In this document: in pieces, positions 46,289-57,582 of the stretch | Numbering within the stretch: the first letter of the stretch is position 1 | Layout: each line of letters begins with the position of its first letter | The notes under the pieces: model-generated | The model's input: the letters and a program-made list of their open reading frames with translations, nothing else | Told to the model about the DNA's origin: nothing | Database searches by the model: none | Program-made: the position numbers and the translations under genes | Source: Eurosta solidaginis | Taxonomy: Eukaryota; Arthropoda; Insecta; Diptera; Tephritidae | Reading direction: 5' to 3' | DNA: 64,000 nucleotides | NCBI RefSeq assembly: GCF_040869045.1 | Contig: NW_027136906.1 | Coordinates: forward strand, 434,001 to 498,000

Positions 46289-46814
46289 AACAAGTAAGGA
46301 AGTCTAAGTTCGGCCGAAATCGAACATTACATACCCATCTGTACACTTGAAATGCTGTTTTTGTTTTGTGCGCTTAATAGTGTTACAAGGCTGCGCAATA
46401 ATACATATACATATGGTACTATTCTGAACAAATTTTCGTTTAAAATATGCAAAAAGAATACAGAGGCAAATACCAATGACCTTGAGTGAGTAATAATGCA
46501 GTTTTTCTTCAGTTATGGGGTTTTTACTACTGTTTACAAGTAAGTATATACAAAAAAAGTATAAGAAGGGCAGGGCTATTAACGAAATTTTCCAACTTTT
46601 ACTAGAAATAGCTTATTCCTGCATCTACGCACTTTTACAAAATCTCTTATATAAAAGAAGGCGATTTAACGAATTTAGTATATTTTTATTGAAAATATTT
46701 CCTGTTAAGAGGCATACATGTGCACTAGGGCGGATCGATTTAAAAATCGCTCATTGCTCTGTGAAAATCGTATTCTAGGTATCAAAATAAGAAACTTTGC
46801 CGAAGGAACCATAC

Positions 46815-47407
46815 CTCTAAAACGAATTCTGATGCCCCCCCCTTTGGGTCGAACTTTTGTGTAGGGGCAATTTCAATTCTACCTGCTGTGTCTTGTGGTG
46901 GCTTAAAAAAAATAACAGAAGCAATTTTACGATCTGCAATTGTGTCGCAGTGATACCTTCATTTTTTAAAACGGTTGAATAAAAAACCCACCAACTATGT
47001 TTACGACATGCAAATGCATCACAGTGATGCCTTGGTTTTAAAAGGGGTTTGTAAAAACGCTAATTTCTAATACGTTTTTTTAATTTCTTTCCTATTACTA
47101 AGTTAACTTCATTTTTTCGTTTACATATGTTCTGACTAAAAAAATTTCTAAAGAGAAAAATACATACATAGTTGATAACTAGCAAATGATGATGACACGC
47201 CGCGAGTGTCGAAACAATTGTTTTGCCAAATAAAGCAAACATATATATATATATATATAAACGACTATAAGGAGTTTCAATTTTAATTCTTTATTGTGTG
47301 AGTCGTTTACCGCTCTATATTAATTATTTAAATACATAGGCATTTCAAAGTGGGATTTTTCAAAATTTGCCCCTTCGACCCAAAGGAGGGACATCAGAAT
47401 TCGTTTT
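46815..47407. mobile_element. Inverted-repeat element nested in B2
   Basis: AAACGAATTCTGATG followed by CCTTTGGGTCGAA at 46817-46858 reappears inverted at about 47357-47407 (TTCGACCCAAAGGAGGG, CATCAGAATTCGTTTT). Each also has an adjacent GGGGCAA/TTGCCCC word. It includes an (AT)n run at 47241-47258. Class unknown. Confidence 0.55.
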
Positions 47408-47428
47408 CTTACTTACGTTTCTGACGTT

Positions 47429-49624
47429 CCTGCGTCGTTTTTGACGCATATGTAGTTATTCAAACTTTTAACATATAAAATGAATTTAAGTACGCAATAA
47501 CTTTTGCAAAATTGTGATTTTTTTATTTATTTTACAAAAAGTAGTCATTTTTATTTTAAAGAATTATTAGGCAAGCTTATTTTCGATACATTTAATGCAT
47601 ATGTTCCTATTATGAACGGTCTTGCATGCCCCTTTTTTACAGAAGCGGCAAATGGTAGTGTGCATATTATTTTTGGAAGCTTCATTTTTTTCCCAGCACA
47701 TCAAGCACCTTTGTCTGCCTTTTATTTGTTGTGGAACACTTTTTGCTCCAGTAGCTTGTTTAGATGTAATATGTTTAGATGAGGAAGAAATTTCAACTAA
47801 ATTTGCTGCTGAACTGGTTCTCGGCTTTACAGTTCTATTTTCCATATATGGTGTGGCTAGCAATAATCCTAGTTCCTTTAGAAAATTCCTTCGCATAGTT
47901 GTTTTCTGGGTACACTGCCAATCAGGATTAATTTCATTGAAAATTATGAATGCGTTCAAAGCAGATATGTCTATTATATTGGCAAACACAGCCATGGGCC
48001 ATCGATTAGTTTTCCTCTTGCAACTATAGCATGAAAGCATTTTATCAACTGTATCGACTCCTCCTGTTTTAAAAGAAAAACAAACTTGAGTCATCGAAAA
48101 AAAAACATATAAATAAGTTTACCATACACGGACCTTTTGTTTTATTATAGTAGTTTATAATAGATGATAGCCTTTTAGTCCCGTCTTGGACTTCGATAGA
48201 GTTGTGCAAAGTACTTTGTAAAATTGTACATTTATTTTTCCTTCCAATGTAAGAAACAAGTGCAGTATTATTTGTGAATGCGAATGTTGACTTGAACAAT
48301 GGTAGGTTTTTGCATTTTAGGAGAATTGGAGGGATTGATGTCTTATTTTTTCTCATAGTTCCCACCATTGTAATACCTCTTGCTAATAATTCCTGGCCGA
48401 GGCCATATGAGGAAAAAAAATTATCCATTGTCACGTTGTGACCTTTCAACCCAGAAAACATATCCAAAACAGCTCGTTGACCCTAATTTTTTTCGCATGT
48501 GCTCACACCGGCTGGTTTACCCAAATATGGCTGTATTTTTCTTACGTAGCAACTTTCAGAGCAGACACACAACCAAAACTTGATTCCATATTTTTCTGGT
48601 TTGGAAGGCATATATTGCCGAAACTTGCACCGGCCTCTTAAACCTAGTAGCTGCTCATCAACAGTTACACATTCGCGTAGGTTGTAATAGTCTGCTAATA
48701 GATCTGACCATTTTTTAAATACCTCTCTGATGGGAGCAAACTTATCTGCAGACGTTTGCTGTCTGCGACTCATAGCATCACCAAAACGAAGTACTTGCGT
48801 TACATATTGGAATGTATTTTTTGACATTATAGCTCTAAAAATCGGCCGACCATACTGTGCATCGAATAAATCTACCAATTTTTTCATTTTTAGATCTACA
48901 AATTGATTTGTAAATTTTGTTTATAACATTATTCAATAAAAAATTGTTAATGCCTATACACGCCAGCTAAAATCAAAATGCCAGTATACGCTTGAAGTAA
49001 AGAAGAATCAATTTGAATGCAGTCTTCACCATGGTTAGCTCTAGCAAATGCATTTGTATGCTTTAGAATAATATTTTCCAGATGTGGTGATAAAAAAAAG
49101 GAGAAACGAATCTTTTATATTGCTAACACGAGCTTTAGCATATCGAGTAACTCCAGGTAACAGATTGATAATACTCTTACTTCTGAGTCTACCATTGTGC
49201 TGCTGAAAAGGTTCTGCCTGCCATATTGTTCCATCTTTCGAAATGTACAATGGATCACCGTTTGAAGCAGTACCAATACCATCTAGTAGATCGATTATTA
49301 TTATTATTATCTTCTTCGCATTCACTACCATCCAAGAAAGTTTCACTTTCACTACCTCCTGACACATCAAGCATATAATCATCACTTATATCGGAGAGGC
49401 TGCAGCTATATTCATCACTTTGATTTATAAGAGCTCCTATTTCCTCACTCGACAAATATTTCGGTTGACACATATTATTTATTTCGTGAGTTTCTTTTAT
49501 TTTATATAAAATTTCACAACCTAATCACAAACACCTTCTTCACTTGCAAAAATGACATTTGAAACTAGCTTTCCCGCCAAAAAACATATGTTTCCCCATA
49601 TGCGTCGAAAACGACGCATGAGGG
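47429..49624 (-). mobile_element. piggyBac element, nearly full length but defective
   Basis: The ends carry inverted CATGCGTCGTTTTCGACGC-type sequences: CCTGCGTCGTTTTTGACGCA at 47429-47448 and, inverted, TGCGTCGAAAACGACGCATG at 49601-49620. The right end closes with GGG at 49622-49624 followed by TTACC. An intact TTAA is not visible on either side, so the flanks have mutated. The interior encodes a piggyBac transposase on the minus strand. Confidence 0.75.
47567..49473 (-). pseudogene. piggyBac transposase with intron and Cys-rich tail (near-intact pseudogene)
   Basis: Start Met at 49473 with acidic N-terminus (SSEEIGALINQSDE). A frame slip in an (AAT)n run at about 49300, then SKSIINLLPGVTRYAKARV; another slip at a T-run near 49095, then HLENIILKHTNAFARA. 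All three catalytic Asp motifs are present: VTVDEQLLGLRGRC, VTMDNFFSSYGLGQELL and GGVDTVDKM. A single TAG (48483-48485) sits where the family has Gln (EKN-stop-GQRAV). A 70-bp GT-AG intron (48064-48133) interrupts the third motif in phase 1. A probable second intron at about 48900-48960 lacks a clear GT donor and is followed by a one-base slip. The C-terminus has CLMC, ICRFC, ACKTV and CIKC, the Cys-rich DNA-binding domain. Full length would be about 590 residues, as usual for the family. Confidence 0.85.
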
Positions 49625-50399
49625 TTACCAACGTAACTTTTTGAATAAATCCCAAGAAAAACTTTTTTTTGTATCCAAAACCAATTTGAAATATTAAAGA
49701 ACTGTTATTTACAAAGTCAAGAAAAATAATTAATTTTGAGCCAATTTCTTTCACAAAAATGCAAAAAATATAGATAGGTTTGCCGATTTTTGATTTATGA
49801 TTAATAAAATTTGTAAAATTGATTTTATCACAAGTGGGCGGTGCCACGCCTATTTAAAAATTTTTTTCAAATTTTTATGAAGAGTGTCAATATCAGTCTA
49901 CGCATCAAATTTCAACATTCTAGGTGTATTATTTACTAAATAATCAGGTTTTTTATGTTTTCCAAAATGTTATATATATAAAAAGTGGGCGTGATTATCA
50001 TCCGATTTTGCTCATTTTCAATACCAATCTATTCTGGGTCCAGATAAGCTCGTGTACCAAATTTGGTGAAGATATCACAATATTTACTCAATTTACTGTG
50101 TTAACGGACAGACGGACAGACGTACGGACGGAAGGACATAGCTCAATCAAATTTTTTTTTCGATACTGATGATTTTGATATATCTATCTCGATTCCTTTA
50201 TACCTGTATAACCAACCGTTATCCAATCAAAGTTATAATACCCTGCGTACAAGTACAGCTGGGAATAAAAACAAAGGATTTGGTTTCAAGTTTAATTAAT
50301 GTTATATGCTGACTAAATATCCACTTTTATATGTAACAAGATTATGTCTTTGTTTAAAGAGTCATCTTTTATTTCTTCTGGTCCATTTATATAAAGGAA

Positions 50400-50600
50400 A
50401 AAATAAACAATTTTGTGTTTTCTCTTTATTGCCTCTTACCCCTCCCTCCCATTTTCTTTATCATCCATCACTTATTCCCAGTCCCAGTCCCAGTCCCAAC
50501 GTGTGGGTGAGGGAAGTCCCAGTCCCAGTCTAAGTCACAATCCCAGTCTAAGTCCCAGTCCCAGCCCAGTCCCAGTTCCATTCTAATTCCCATTCGATTG
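50400..50600 (-). repeat. (GGGACT)n-type hexanucleotide repeat
   Basis: On the plus strand CCCAGT units recur at about 50475-50580 with CTAAGT variants. The minus strand is GGGACT-rich, as in the element at 43190-44643, so both likely come from the same repeat family. Confidence 0.7.
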
Positions 50601-50821
50601 CTCTTTCTTAGAAAAAAAACAAAAAAATAAAATTTTTGTCTGCAAAAAAGAATTAAGGTATTGACCGCCCTTACCATTTTAGGGCGTCCAAAACAGACAA
50701 CATCCGATCCTAAGGTCTACTCAATACGCTCACAAAATTTTATAAGAATCGGTCGAGCCGTTTCGAAGGAGTTCAACCACAAACAGTGCGACACGAGAAT
50801 TTTATATGTGTGATATAGAGT

Positions 50822-51567
50822 AAAGATGGGTTTGATGGTGAATGAGGACAAAACGAAGTACCTGCTGTCATCGGCCAAAGAGTCAGCGCATATGCGCCTT
50901 GGCAACAACGCTCCTGTTGGCAGCCATAATTTCGACATAGTAAAAGACTTCGTTTATTTGGGAACCAGCATCAACACTAGCAACAACATCACCACTGAAA
51001 TCCAGCGAAGAATCAATCTTGCCAATAAATGCTACTTTGGACTAGCTAGGCAATTGAAAAGTAAAGTCCTCTCTCGGCGAACGAAAATCATACTCTATAA
51101 GTCACTTATCGTATCCGTCCTGCTATATGGGCAGAAGCGTGAACCATGACATCAGCAGATGAAGCGGCTTTGGGAGTGTTGGAGAGAAAAGTTCTTCGAA
51201 ATATTTATGGACCTCCACGCGTTGGCGCTGGCGAGTACCGAAGAAGATTTAATGATGAGATGTACGAGCTATACGCAGACATCAATATAGTCCAGCGAAT
51301 TAAGACGCAGCGGCTGCGCTGGCTAGGCCATGTTATGCGAATGAAAGATGATGCTCCGGCCAAGAAAGTGTTTCTATCGGAACCCGCCTATGGAAGCAGA
51401 GGTAGAGCGCGGCGCCCACTCCGTTGGAAGGACCAGGTGGAAAACCATTTAAACTCCCTTGATGTGTCCAAATAGCGCCGGTTGGCGGAGCGAAGGAGCG
51501 ACTGGCGCGCCTTGTTGGACGGCCACAACCGTTTAGGCGGTTAAACGCCAATTAAGTAAGTAAGTAA
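50822..51567 (+). pseudogene. 5'-truncated non-LTR retrotransposon (reverse transcriptase C-terminus)
   Basis: A 746-bp insertion bounded by the 10-bp direct repeat GATATAGAGT (50812-50821 and 51568-51577). It ends in a (TAAG)n tail. It encodes the end of a reverse transcriptase: GLMVNEDKTKYLLSS, FVYLGTSINTSNN and VLLYG. After a frameshift at about 51135 comes LGVLERKVLRNIYGP, RLRWLGHVMRM and RPLRWKDQVENHLNSL. This C-terminal pattern (LLYG, LR-IYG, RWLGHV-RM, RW-DQV--DL) is common in insect non-LTR elements. A stop after LDVSK interrupts the last part. The second copy is at 63359-63962. Confidence 0.85.
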
Positions 51568-51577
51568 GATATAGAGT

Positions 51578-52299
51578 TTAACGGTTTTAAAGACTTTAAC
51601 AAAAATTTATTAATCTTTTTTTTTCTACATTTAAACATCTAAATACGCTCTTGTGTGTTTTAATACTGTCCTAATATCTATTGTAAGTACACTTTAATTT
51701 TTATGCCATAAAATTTGATAGCCAAACAGGGCAAACAAAAGACAGGGCAAACAAAGTTATAAAAGGTACAAGGAAGCGACAATTACTAACATAACGGAAC
51801 ACATGCCATAAAACATAATGTCACGTAATGTTGTAGCAAGTCAAATTTCAGAAGCATAAAATGTCCAATGAAATTTATGAACTGTAAAATTTACATGTAC
51901 ACGTAATAAAATTAGGTAACTAACAGTCATCCACACTAACACAACGATAAAACAAAACACAAAAAAAACAATGAACAAATTAACTGCCGATGTGAATAAT
52001 AAATGATAATTATGAATGAACAAACAATGTGAGTAAACAAGAAATATGTTTAACAATTGCAGGGAGTAGAGGGAAATCGCATAAGAGGTTGGAGAGAAGA
52101 AACAATAAACAATTTACGTTGAACTGAGTGGTCCGTGAGGATCTCACAAATACTGATGAATTCATAACGTTACCAGAAGCTTGCTGACCGACAAAACTGG
52201 AAAACGCTTTTAGAAAGCAGGACCTATGTATTTTATAAAATAACTCCATTCTCTTGGCAAATACAAGAAGTTTCCTAGCACCTATTCTACTTGCTGCTT
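51578..52299. other. No gene recognised
   Basis: AT-rich sequence. No coding or repeat signature seen beyond short unsupported frames. Confidence 0.45.
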
Positions 52300-52395
52300 T
52301 CAGATCTGATATCTTTGCTTGAATCTTAGTCTGGTGGGCGTATGGTTCGAGCAAAAAACATGCTCGATCGTTCCCTCCTCCAATTCGCCATTTCC
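52300..52395 (-). pseudogene. Non-LTR retrotransposon C-terminal tail fragment
   Basis: The minus strand reads GELEEGTIEHVFCSNHTPTR and then LRFKQRYQI and a stop. This resembles the EE-TIEHLLC-C tail of jockey/LOA-type elements. Confidence 0.4.
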
Positions 52396-52596
52396 TAAAT
52401 TCGCTATTACTGATAAGGCCCTACTTAAAAGATTATGTTTCCAGAGTGAAGTTTTTAGTCAGAATACCCATTATGAGCGTACAATCCCTCTTTTAATGAT
52501 AGGAGTAACTTTGTTACGAGGTAGGTTGTTCACCCGAACTCGATTATGTTTTACTAGCCCCCAGACATTGAGTCTCATTATAATTGTTAACACATT

Positions 52597-52670
52597 ATTC
52601 ACCACCGCCAAGCCTACAGGTGAAATGTGCAGAATGGCATACAGTGCAGCGGTCAGCGTTGTTTAACAAA
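52597..52670 (+). pseudogene. Non-LTR reverse transcriptase C-terminal fragment
   Basis: Reads AKPTGEMCRMAYSAAVSVV, parallel to STDGICRMAYSEAIGII at 62250-62441 (minus strand). Both resemble the region after the RT domain of jockey/LOA-type elements. A very short remnant. Confidence 0.35.
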
Positions 52671-52739
52671 GAGCCAGATTCAAGGAGCGCAGCTATGGAT
52701 TATCCCATTATATCTGTGTCACAGATTGGAGAATAATAT

Positions 52740-53460
52740 ATAAATCTTACCCTCGGAGGATATGTGGATAGACAGGTGTGTTTTCTGACTGTAGATATAT
52801 GCGTATCTCATTCCGTTATCCAATCTGCTTTGGAAAGCAGAAGATTAACTACAGCTACTGGCGAGTACAACCAAGTTCAGGGAGAAGTGACATCTGAAGT
52901 CGTATGTGGGAAGGTCGCGGCTCTACACAATTTTATAGTAGCAGAAGTTGCTGTTGAGTCATATTGCAAGCATACTTCTGAGTTGACCATGGAATTAAGA
53001 TCGACATGCAAAGAAGGATTTTTTGATTAAAGAACAAGGACGTGCGCACTAGCTATGATAAGGAGATCAGCAGTAGATGAGTGCTGCTGGAGGAAAGTTG
53101 ACAACTACCATAAAAGGCGAAGACAGAAGAACGGGAAAAAAATCACATCCAGGTGTATCTGTGGGAAAAATACTGGCATTAGCAAACCCATTAGGACGCA
53201 TCCGACGGAAGAAAAGGACTTCCCAAAAAGAAGGCAAGTTTGGACTCAAGCCAGGACGCACTAGTATTGTGAAACATCATATCGAAACTTAAGATACAAA
53301 GCCATTCCGTCAAGTCCTTCAAAGTATTTCATTGCTAGAACAACAGAGTATGAGACAACGCACCAGGATAGAGAAAATGAGAGAAAGTTACGACAACGAC
53401 ATGAACTCGGAAGGTTTGTTGGAGGGAGATTTGGTGCTGTTATAATACACTCACCGGTCT
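52740..53460 (+). pseudogene. Gypsy-like LTR retrotransposon remnant, internally deleted
   Basis: Three separated pieces in order. First, a retropepsin-like stretch (ICVSHSVIQSALESRRL, LTTATGEYNQVQGEV, HNFIVAEV) in which the catalytic DTG is changed to DIC. Second, a linker with GRTSIVKHHIET and PFRQVL, the usual start of the reverse transcriptase region in Ty3/gypsy elements. Third, YDNDMNSEGLLEGDLVLL, which resembles the integrase C-terminal part. Reverse transcriptase, RNase H and most of integrase are missing, so a large deletion has joined the ends. Non-functional. AT-rich sequence from 53460 to 53990 may include an LTR, not proven. Confidence 0.6.
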
Positions 53461-54002
53461 TTCATCAATATTTCGGGGGCAAGTCTTATACAAAGTTGTA
53501 AAGTGGATCAGCGGTTTCACCTCCCGCATACGAAAAATTGCAAAACCCTGAAAAGGAATATAGATGGTTCATTTGAAAAAGCAGCAGTCGCAAGTAAATT
53601 AATGCTGCACAACCGCAACAGCAATATAAGCAGATAAGACCATAAGAAGTTACGCACACATATTCACAGCACCAAAGGAGCGCGGACATTACTTTCTACG
53701 CACAGTAACAAAGAGCGCAGACAACATGACTCACACATACACACAGCAAAAAAAGTTCGTATGAAATTTCATAAACTCCAGGTATTGCTAAAGCCAATAT
53801 GCGAAATAGAAACGACAAAAAGTATGCAACTATTCGAGAAGGACCTTCGCGAAAAGTCTAGATCCTAAGAATATTAAAGCAAAGCAATTAAGGAAAGTCA
53901 ATCACTTTGATTTAAGCTTTTTATAAATAAAATATGAGAATACATTTTACAGCTCTACTACCACAGTAGTGCTGTAAATAAAGATTGGACAGTTCAGTGG
54001 AG

Positions 54003-54282
54003 CAAGGCGAGATAACATCCAAAGAGATTGGAGGCTGAGCTCCACTTCCAATTTGCGTCGTGATCCTTTAAATTTTTCTTACACATTGGAGGGATTCGGC
54101 CTATCTGTTTTACGCCGGCTCTGAACGGCTTCTGCAAGGCAAATAAATTTTCAATGAGCAGCTTTTCATTTCAAAAATACACTCGGAGTTTCTAAATTTT
54201 TGATGTAGCTTTGCCGGAAATCGAACACAGGATCTTCGGTTTGGTAGAAGGAGCACGCTAGCCGCATACCACCGCGGCCGCC
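54003..54282 (-). mobile_element. tRNA-derived SINE, second copy
   Basis: The same family as 13069-13426: read on the minus strand it starts GGCGGCCGCGGTGGTATGCGG, has the B-box region CGATTTCCGG, and matches through TTTGCGTCGTGATCC and CCAATTTGCG on the plus strand. More worn than the first copy, with an internal deletion around 54185. No clear target duplication. Confidence 0.75.
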
Positions 54283-56200
54283 ATTGAAATATTTATCGAG
54301 AATATTTGAAATTCGCAGCAATATGTTTTTCAAAGCCATTTATTTTATTTTGTTTACTAGCTAAAAACATTTTATATTTTCAATAACTTTTCATGCATAA
54401 AACATTTTCTAGCCAGTTTTATTTTATTTTCTCTGACCTCCATTTTATATACATACGTATGTACCTTATGAAATATTTGTATAAAATTTTTTTTCCGCGT
54501 ATTTTTCAATGCATGTATATATATATTTTTTTATATTTCCAGAAGCAATTTACGCTATCAATTATTTGGGTGAATTTGCTGTGCGTAATGTAACTTTTAT
54601 TACAGATTTTATTTTCCAAAATGGAAGGGCATTTTTGTTCGTATATAGCAAGATATAAATAAAAAGGATCTATTTATAGAATTAATTAGTTGTTAAAATT
54701 AAATATGTAGATAAACATGAAATGAAATCTCTGCGGATAACCAAGCTTCTGTTGAACTTATTACAGACATTTTTTTTTATATTTTTGTAATGAAATCTGG
54801 GAAATTCCGCTAGTTATACACCTTATACTAACGTTCGAATCTATGAGTTGTCGAATAAATAATTCCAATATTCAGTAGACTACTTTGGGAGTAGAACAAT
54901 TATATTTGATATGATTAGTCATTCCTTAGCTTGCGCTGTTTTTAAACTCTCTGTTGCTTCGTTCGCATATTTCTCCTAAGGTCTAGACTTTTCACGAAGA
55001 TGGAACAGTTTTATCGCATACTTGGTTATTTTGCTATATGCGTGTGTATGTGTGAGTAAAGGCTTCAGCTCTTAGTTGATGACTACATATGTGTATGTGA
55101 GATAATTGCTTTGCATTAATGTGTACATGTACATAAGAGTGGCTACTTGCTGTTTTTGTTGTTGTGATTATTTACTAACAGAATATTGATGCTAATATTC
55201 GTCACACTTTTTGTAATGTTCATGGAATATGGAAAAATTAAACGGAACATTTTTTTATCCACAATTTATTTCGGTAATGTTTTTGACGTGAAATGCACAT
55301 TGATACTCCCAAATTTGAATATTAGGACAGATTGTTTTTAATGAGCAAATAAATCGGGGAAGAGTTCAATATCCTTCAATGAACATTGTAGTAGAAAAGC
55401 ACTTTAAGTAGTACATTAGTAGTGTAACTCATTTTGTAAATTACAAAAGGTTTTGGAGAAACTGTTAATTTTTTGTTGAAGAACGCGACACTTCAGAGTT
55501 TTATTCAAAAAAAGATCTATCAGAGATTTTGTTTCAAAACAACCTATCTAAGATCAATACATTTGACTTATGATAAGGCGTTTATGAAAAAATTCTGAGA
55601 TGTGGCGTTCTGCAACCAAATTATGAGATAGAACGCTTTTGAAACAAATACTGAGCTAATTTTTGAAAAATATATTGAGATTAAGCGAAACTTGCCCATC
55701 TCCTTAGAACTTTTAATTCAGGCTTTGACTTTGAAAAAGGAATTCAGCTTACGTCCTGTCTTACTATGCATGCATTGCATTTACCTATATATATTCTGAA
55801 TTTTCGAAAAGCTCATTCCGTCTAAGTATTCATGTAGTATTTCCGGAAAAACCTTTCATTTAGAAAGTTCGAAACACAATTCTTTGATAATACTTCATGC
55901 AATCCGAACATACCAAATATATATAAATAATATTTTAATAAGAGAAATATTATTGATAAAAACTCCAATACAGACTGAAGTTCCAAACACGCTCAATGAA
56001 TACAACATCTCGTCAAAACATCTCTGGTATTAACTAAATGCAAGATGGCTGCAATTGTCAAATATTTTGTCAACGAGCGAAATTTCAGCGTTTGAATAAT
56101 GGGAATCCACCAAGTCTAGTCGTTGTAGGTGTTATGTGTTAATTAAATTAAATATTTGGAATCATGGAAACTAAAATCTGCTCCTGCATTAATGAGCCTT
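54283..56200. other. No gene; possible inverted LTR fragment
   Basis: AT-rich sequence. At 54975-55045, GGTCTAGACTTTTCACGAAG with CGCATACTTGG and GCTATATGCG resembles the inverse of 53790-53866 (CTTCGCGAAAAGTCTAGA, GCATA). This may be an inverted fragment of the putative LTR near the gypsy remnant. Confidence 0.35.
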
Positions 56201-56321
56201 GAGTCAGATCAGCAAGCGTTGGGCGGAGACCACCTCATGTAGGTTAGCAAGATCCTTCGGGCCGAAAGTGAATGACAGGTGGTTTGCCGAAATAATTGGG
56301 TTCACTAATGCTTATCTATGA

Positions 56322-56510
56322 ATGGTCATTGGGGCTTTGACAAGGCACTGTCTAATGGGAATCCATGCGGCATGTCTCAATTCACTGGAAGCGCCATCCT
56401 GCAGCAGATGTATGGAAGATAATGAAGTGGAGTCATCGAGTCACTTTTTGATTGATTGCCTAGCTTTTACCAGAACAGGGCGAAAGTATTTCGGTCACGA
56501 TTCACTTTGA
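56322..56510 (+). pseudogene. Non-LTR retrotransposon C-terminal tail fragment
   Basis: Reads IGALTRHCLMGIHAACLNSL, then CSRCMEDNEVESSSHFLIDC and GRKYFG. This is the LTGHC-L--H----L ... C--C---E-ES--HFL--C pattern that follows RNase H in jockey/LOA-type elements, with Cys and His positions kept. No upstream RNase H frame is preserved. Confidence 0.6.
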
Positions 56511-57339
56511 TCTACAGAGGATTTATCCAAGGTTACAATAGGTCTTAGTAAAAACTTTATCGTTGCAACACAAGGATTCTCTAAGTAGCTATAGCTATGT
56601 AACCGTTATTTTATATGCTATCACAAGGATTCTTCTTGCGGTCCAAGCCCAATACCAGGGCAGCTACCACCAAACTTTACACCAATCGCCCTACCTACCG
56701 CAAAATAATACCGTATACGACTACCCACTTTCCTTTTGCTCTGAAGTTTTCCAGCATTTCCTAGACTACCTGAATGATAAAAGAGGCTACATCGTGTCTC
56801 CATGAGTGATAAGCCCAATAGTCCCACAGCCACACTCGGAGCCTTCAGACGTTGACTCCTAATTACTCTTATGGATAGACTTAATACATGCAAATATAGA
56901 GCCCTTGTGTCTTAACTGAACTCCGTATTGAGGTGCTGTCAATGCCGCGGAATCCAGCTGGGATGCTTTCTAGGCAATTTCGAGATTAGTTGGTTATACC
57001 AACCACCTCGGTGAACGACCCTTTCAAATGAATTTCTTTGCAGATAAGTCCTTTAACCTGCATCCACGTGGTAGCAATAACCATTTGCTTTTAGATTGCT
57101 GATGTATCCCGAACAGATAGCTTGATTTAATAATTGTAAAAAAATGTTGTTTAAAAAGATTACATTTTTAAGGCAATAATGGTCCTTCTTACGAATATTT
57201 TTAAATACGACACATAACTCAATATAGTAGTAGTTTAGTATTCAAGCGTCATATTTAGAAAAATACTACAAGAGACAATAAGAGAAGAAGCGAATTGCCT
57301 ACAGTTTTTACATCACTAACATTTCTCTTGTACCAAATA

Positions 57340-57342
<3 letters not shown>
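56511..57342. other. No gene recognised
   Basis: Short frames only. The region ends at the poly-T tract marking the 3' end of the R1-clade element. Confidence 0.4.
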
Positions 57343-57372
<30 letters not shown>

Positions 57373-57582
57373 GGGGAGGCTGAAAAATGCCTAATGCACC
57401 ATAATTGCTGCCGTCGCAGCAACCGTGTGTCCGTAGACTAAAAAACAGCCCCGTTCTGGAACCGTCGCCCACCCCGGCACCACTTTCGCATTACTTCAGG
57501 GTGGCGTTCCATATTTCTCATTTTTTAAGAGCCTACTGTTGTCCCTGCGTCCAGGTTCCCGCTATTTGCTCTGAGTGTCCAT

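Larger units (their letters stand above)
46289..50270 (-). mobile_element. Family B element, copy B2, with nested insertions
   Basis: The left side matches B1 (AACAAGTAAGGAAGTCTAAG, ACATACCCATCTGTACACTTG). The right side ends with the B terminal block TAATACCCTGCGTACAAGTACAGCTGGG. Collinearity with B1 is lost from the TTAA at about 46705 and resumes at about 49787 (GATTTTTGATTTATGATTAATAA). Between them lie an inverted-repeat element and a piggyBac copy. Confidence 0.6.

Noticed and set aside
47622..48029. 135-codon plus-strand frame
   Set aside because: It is the reverse-strand shadow of the piggyBac transposase C-terminus.
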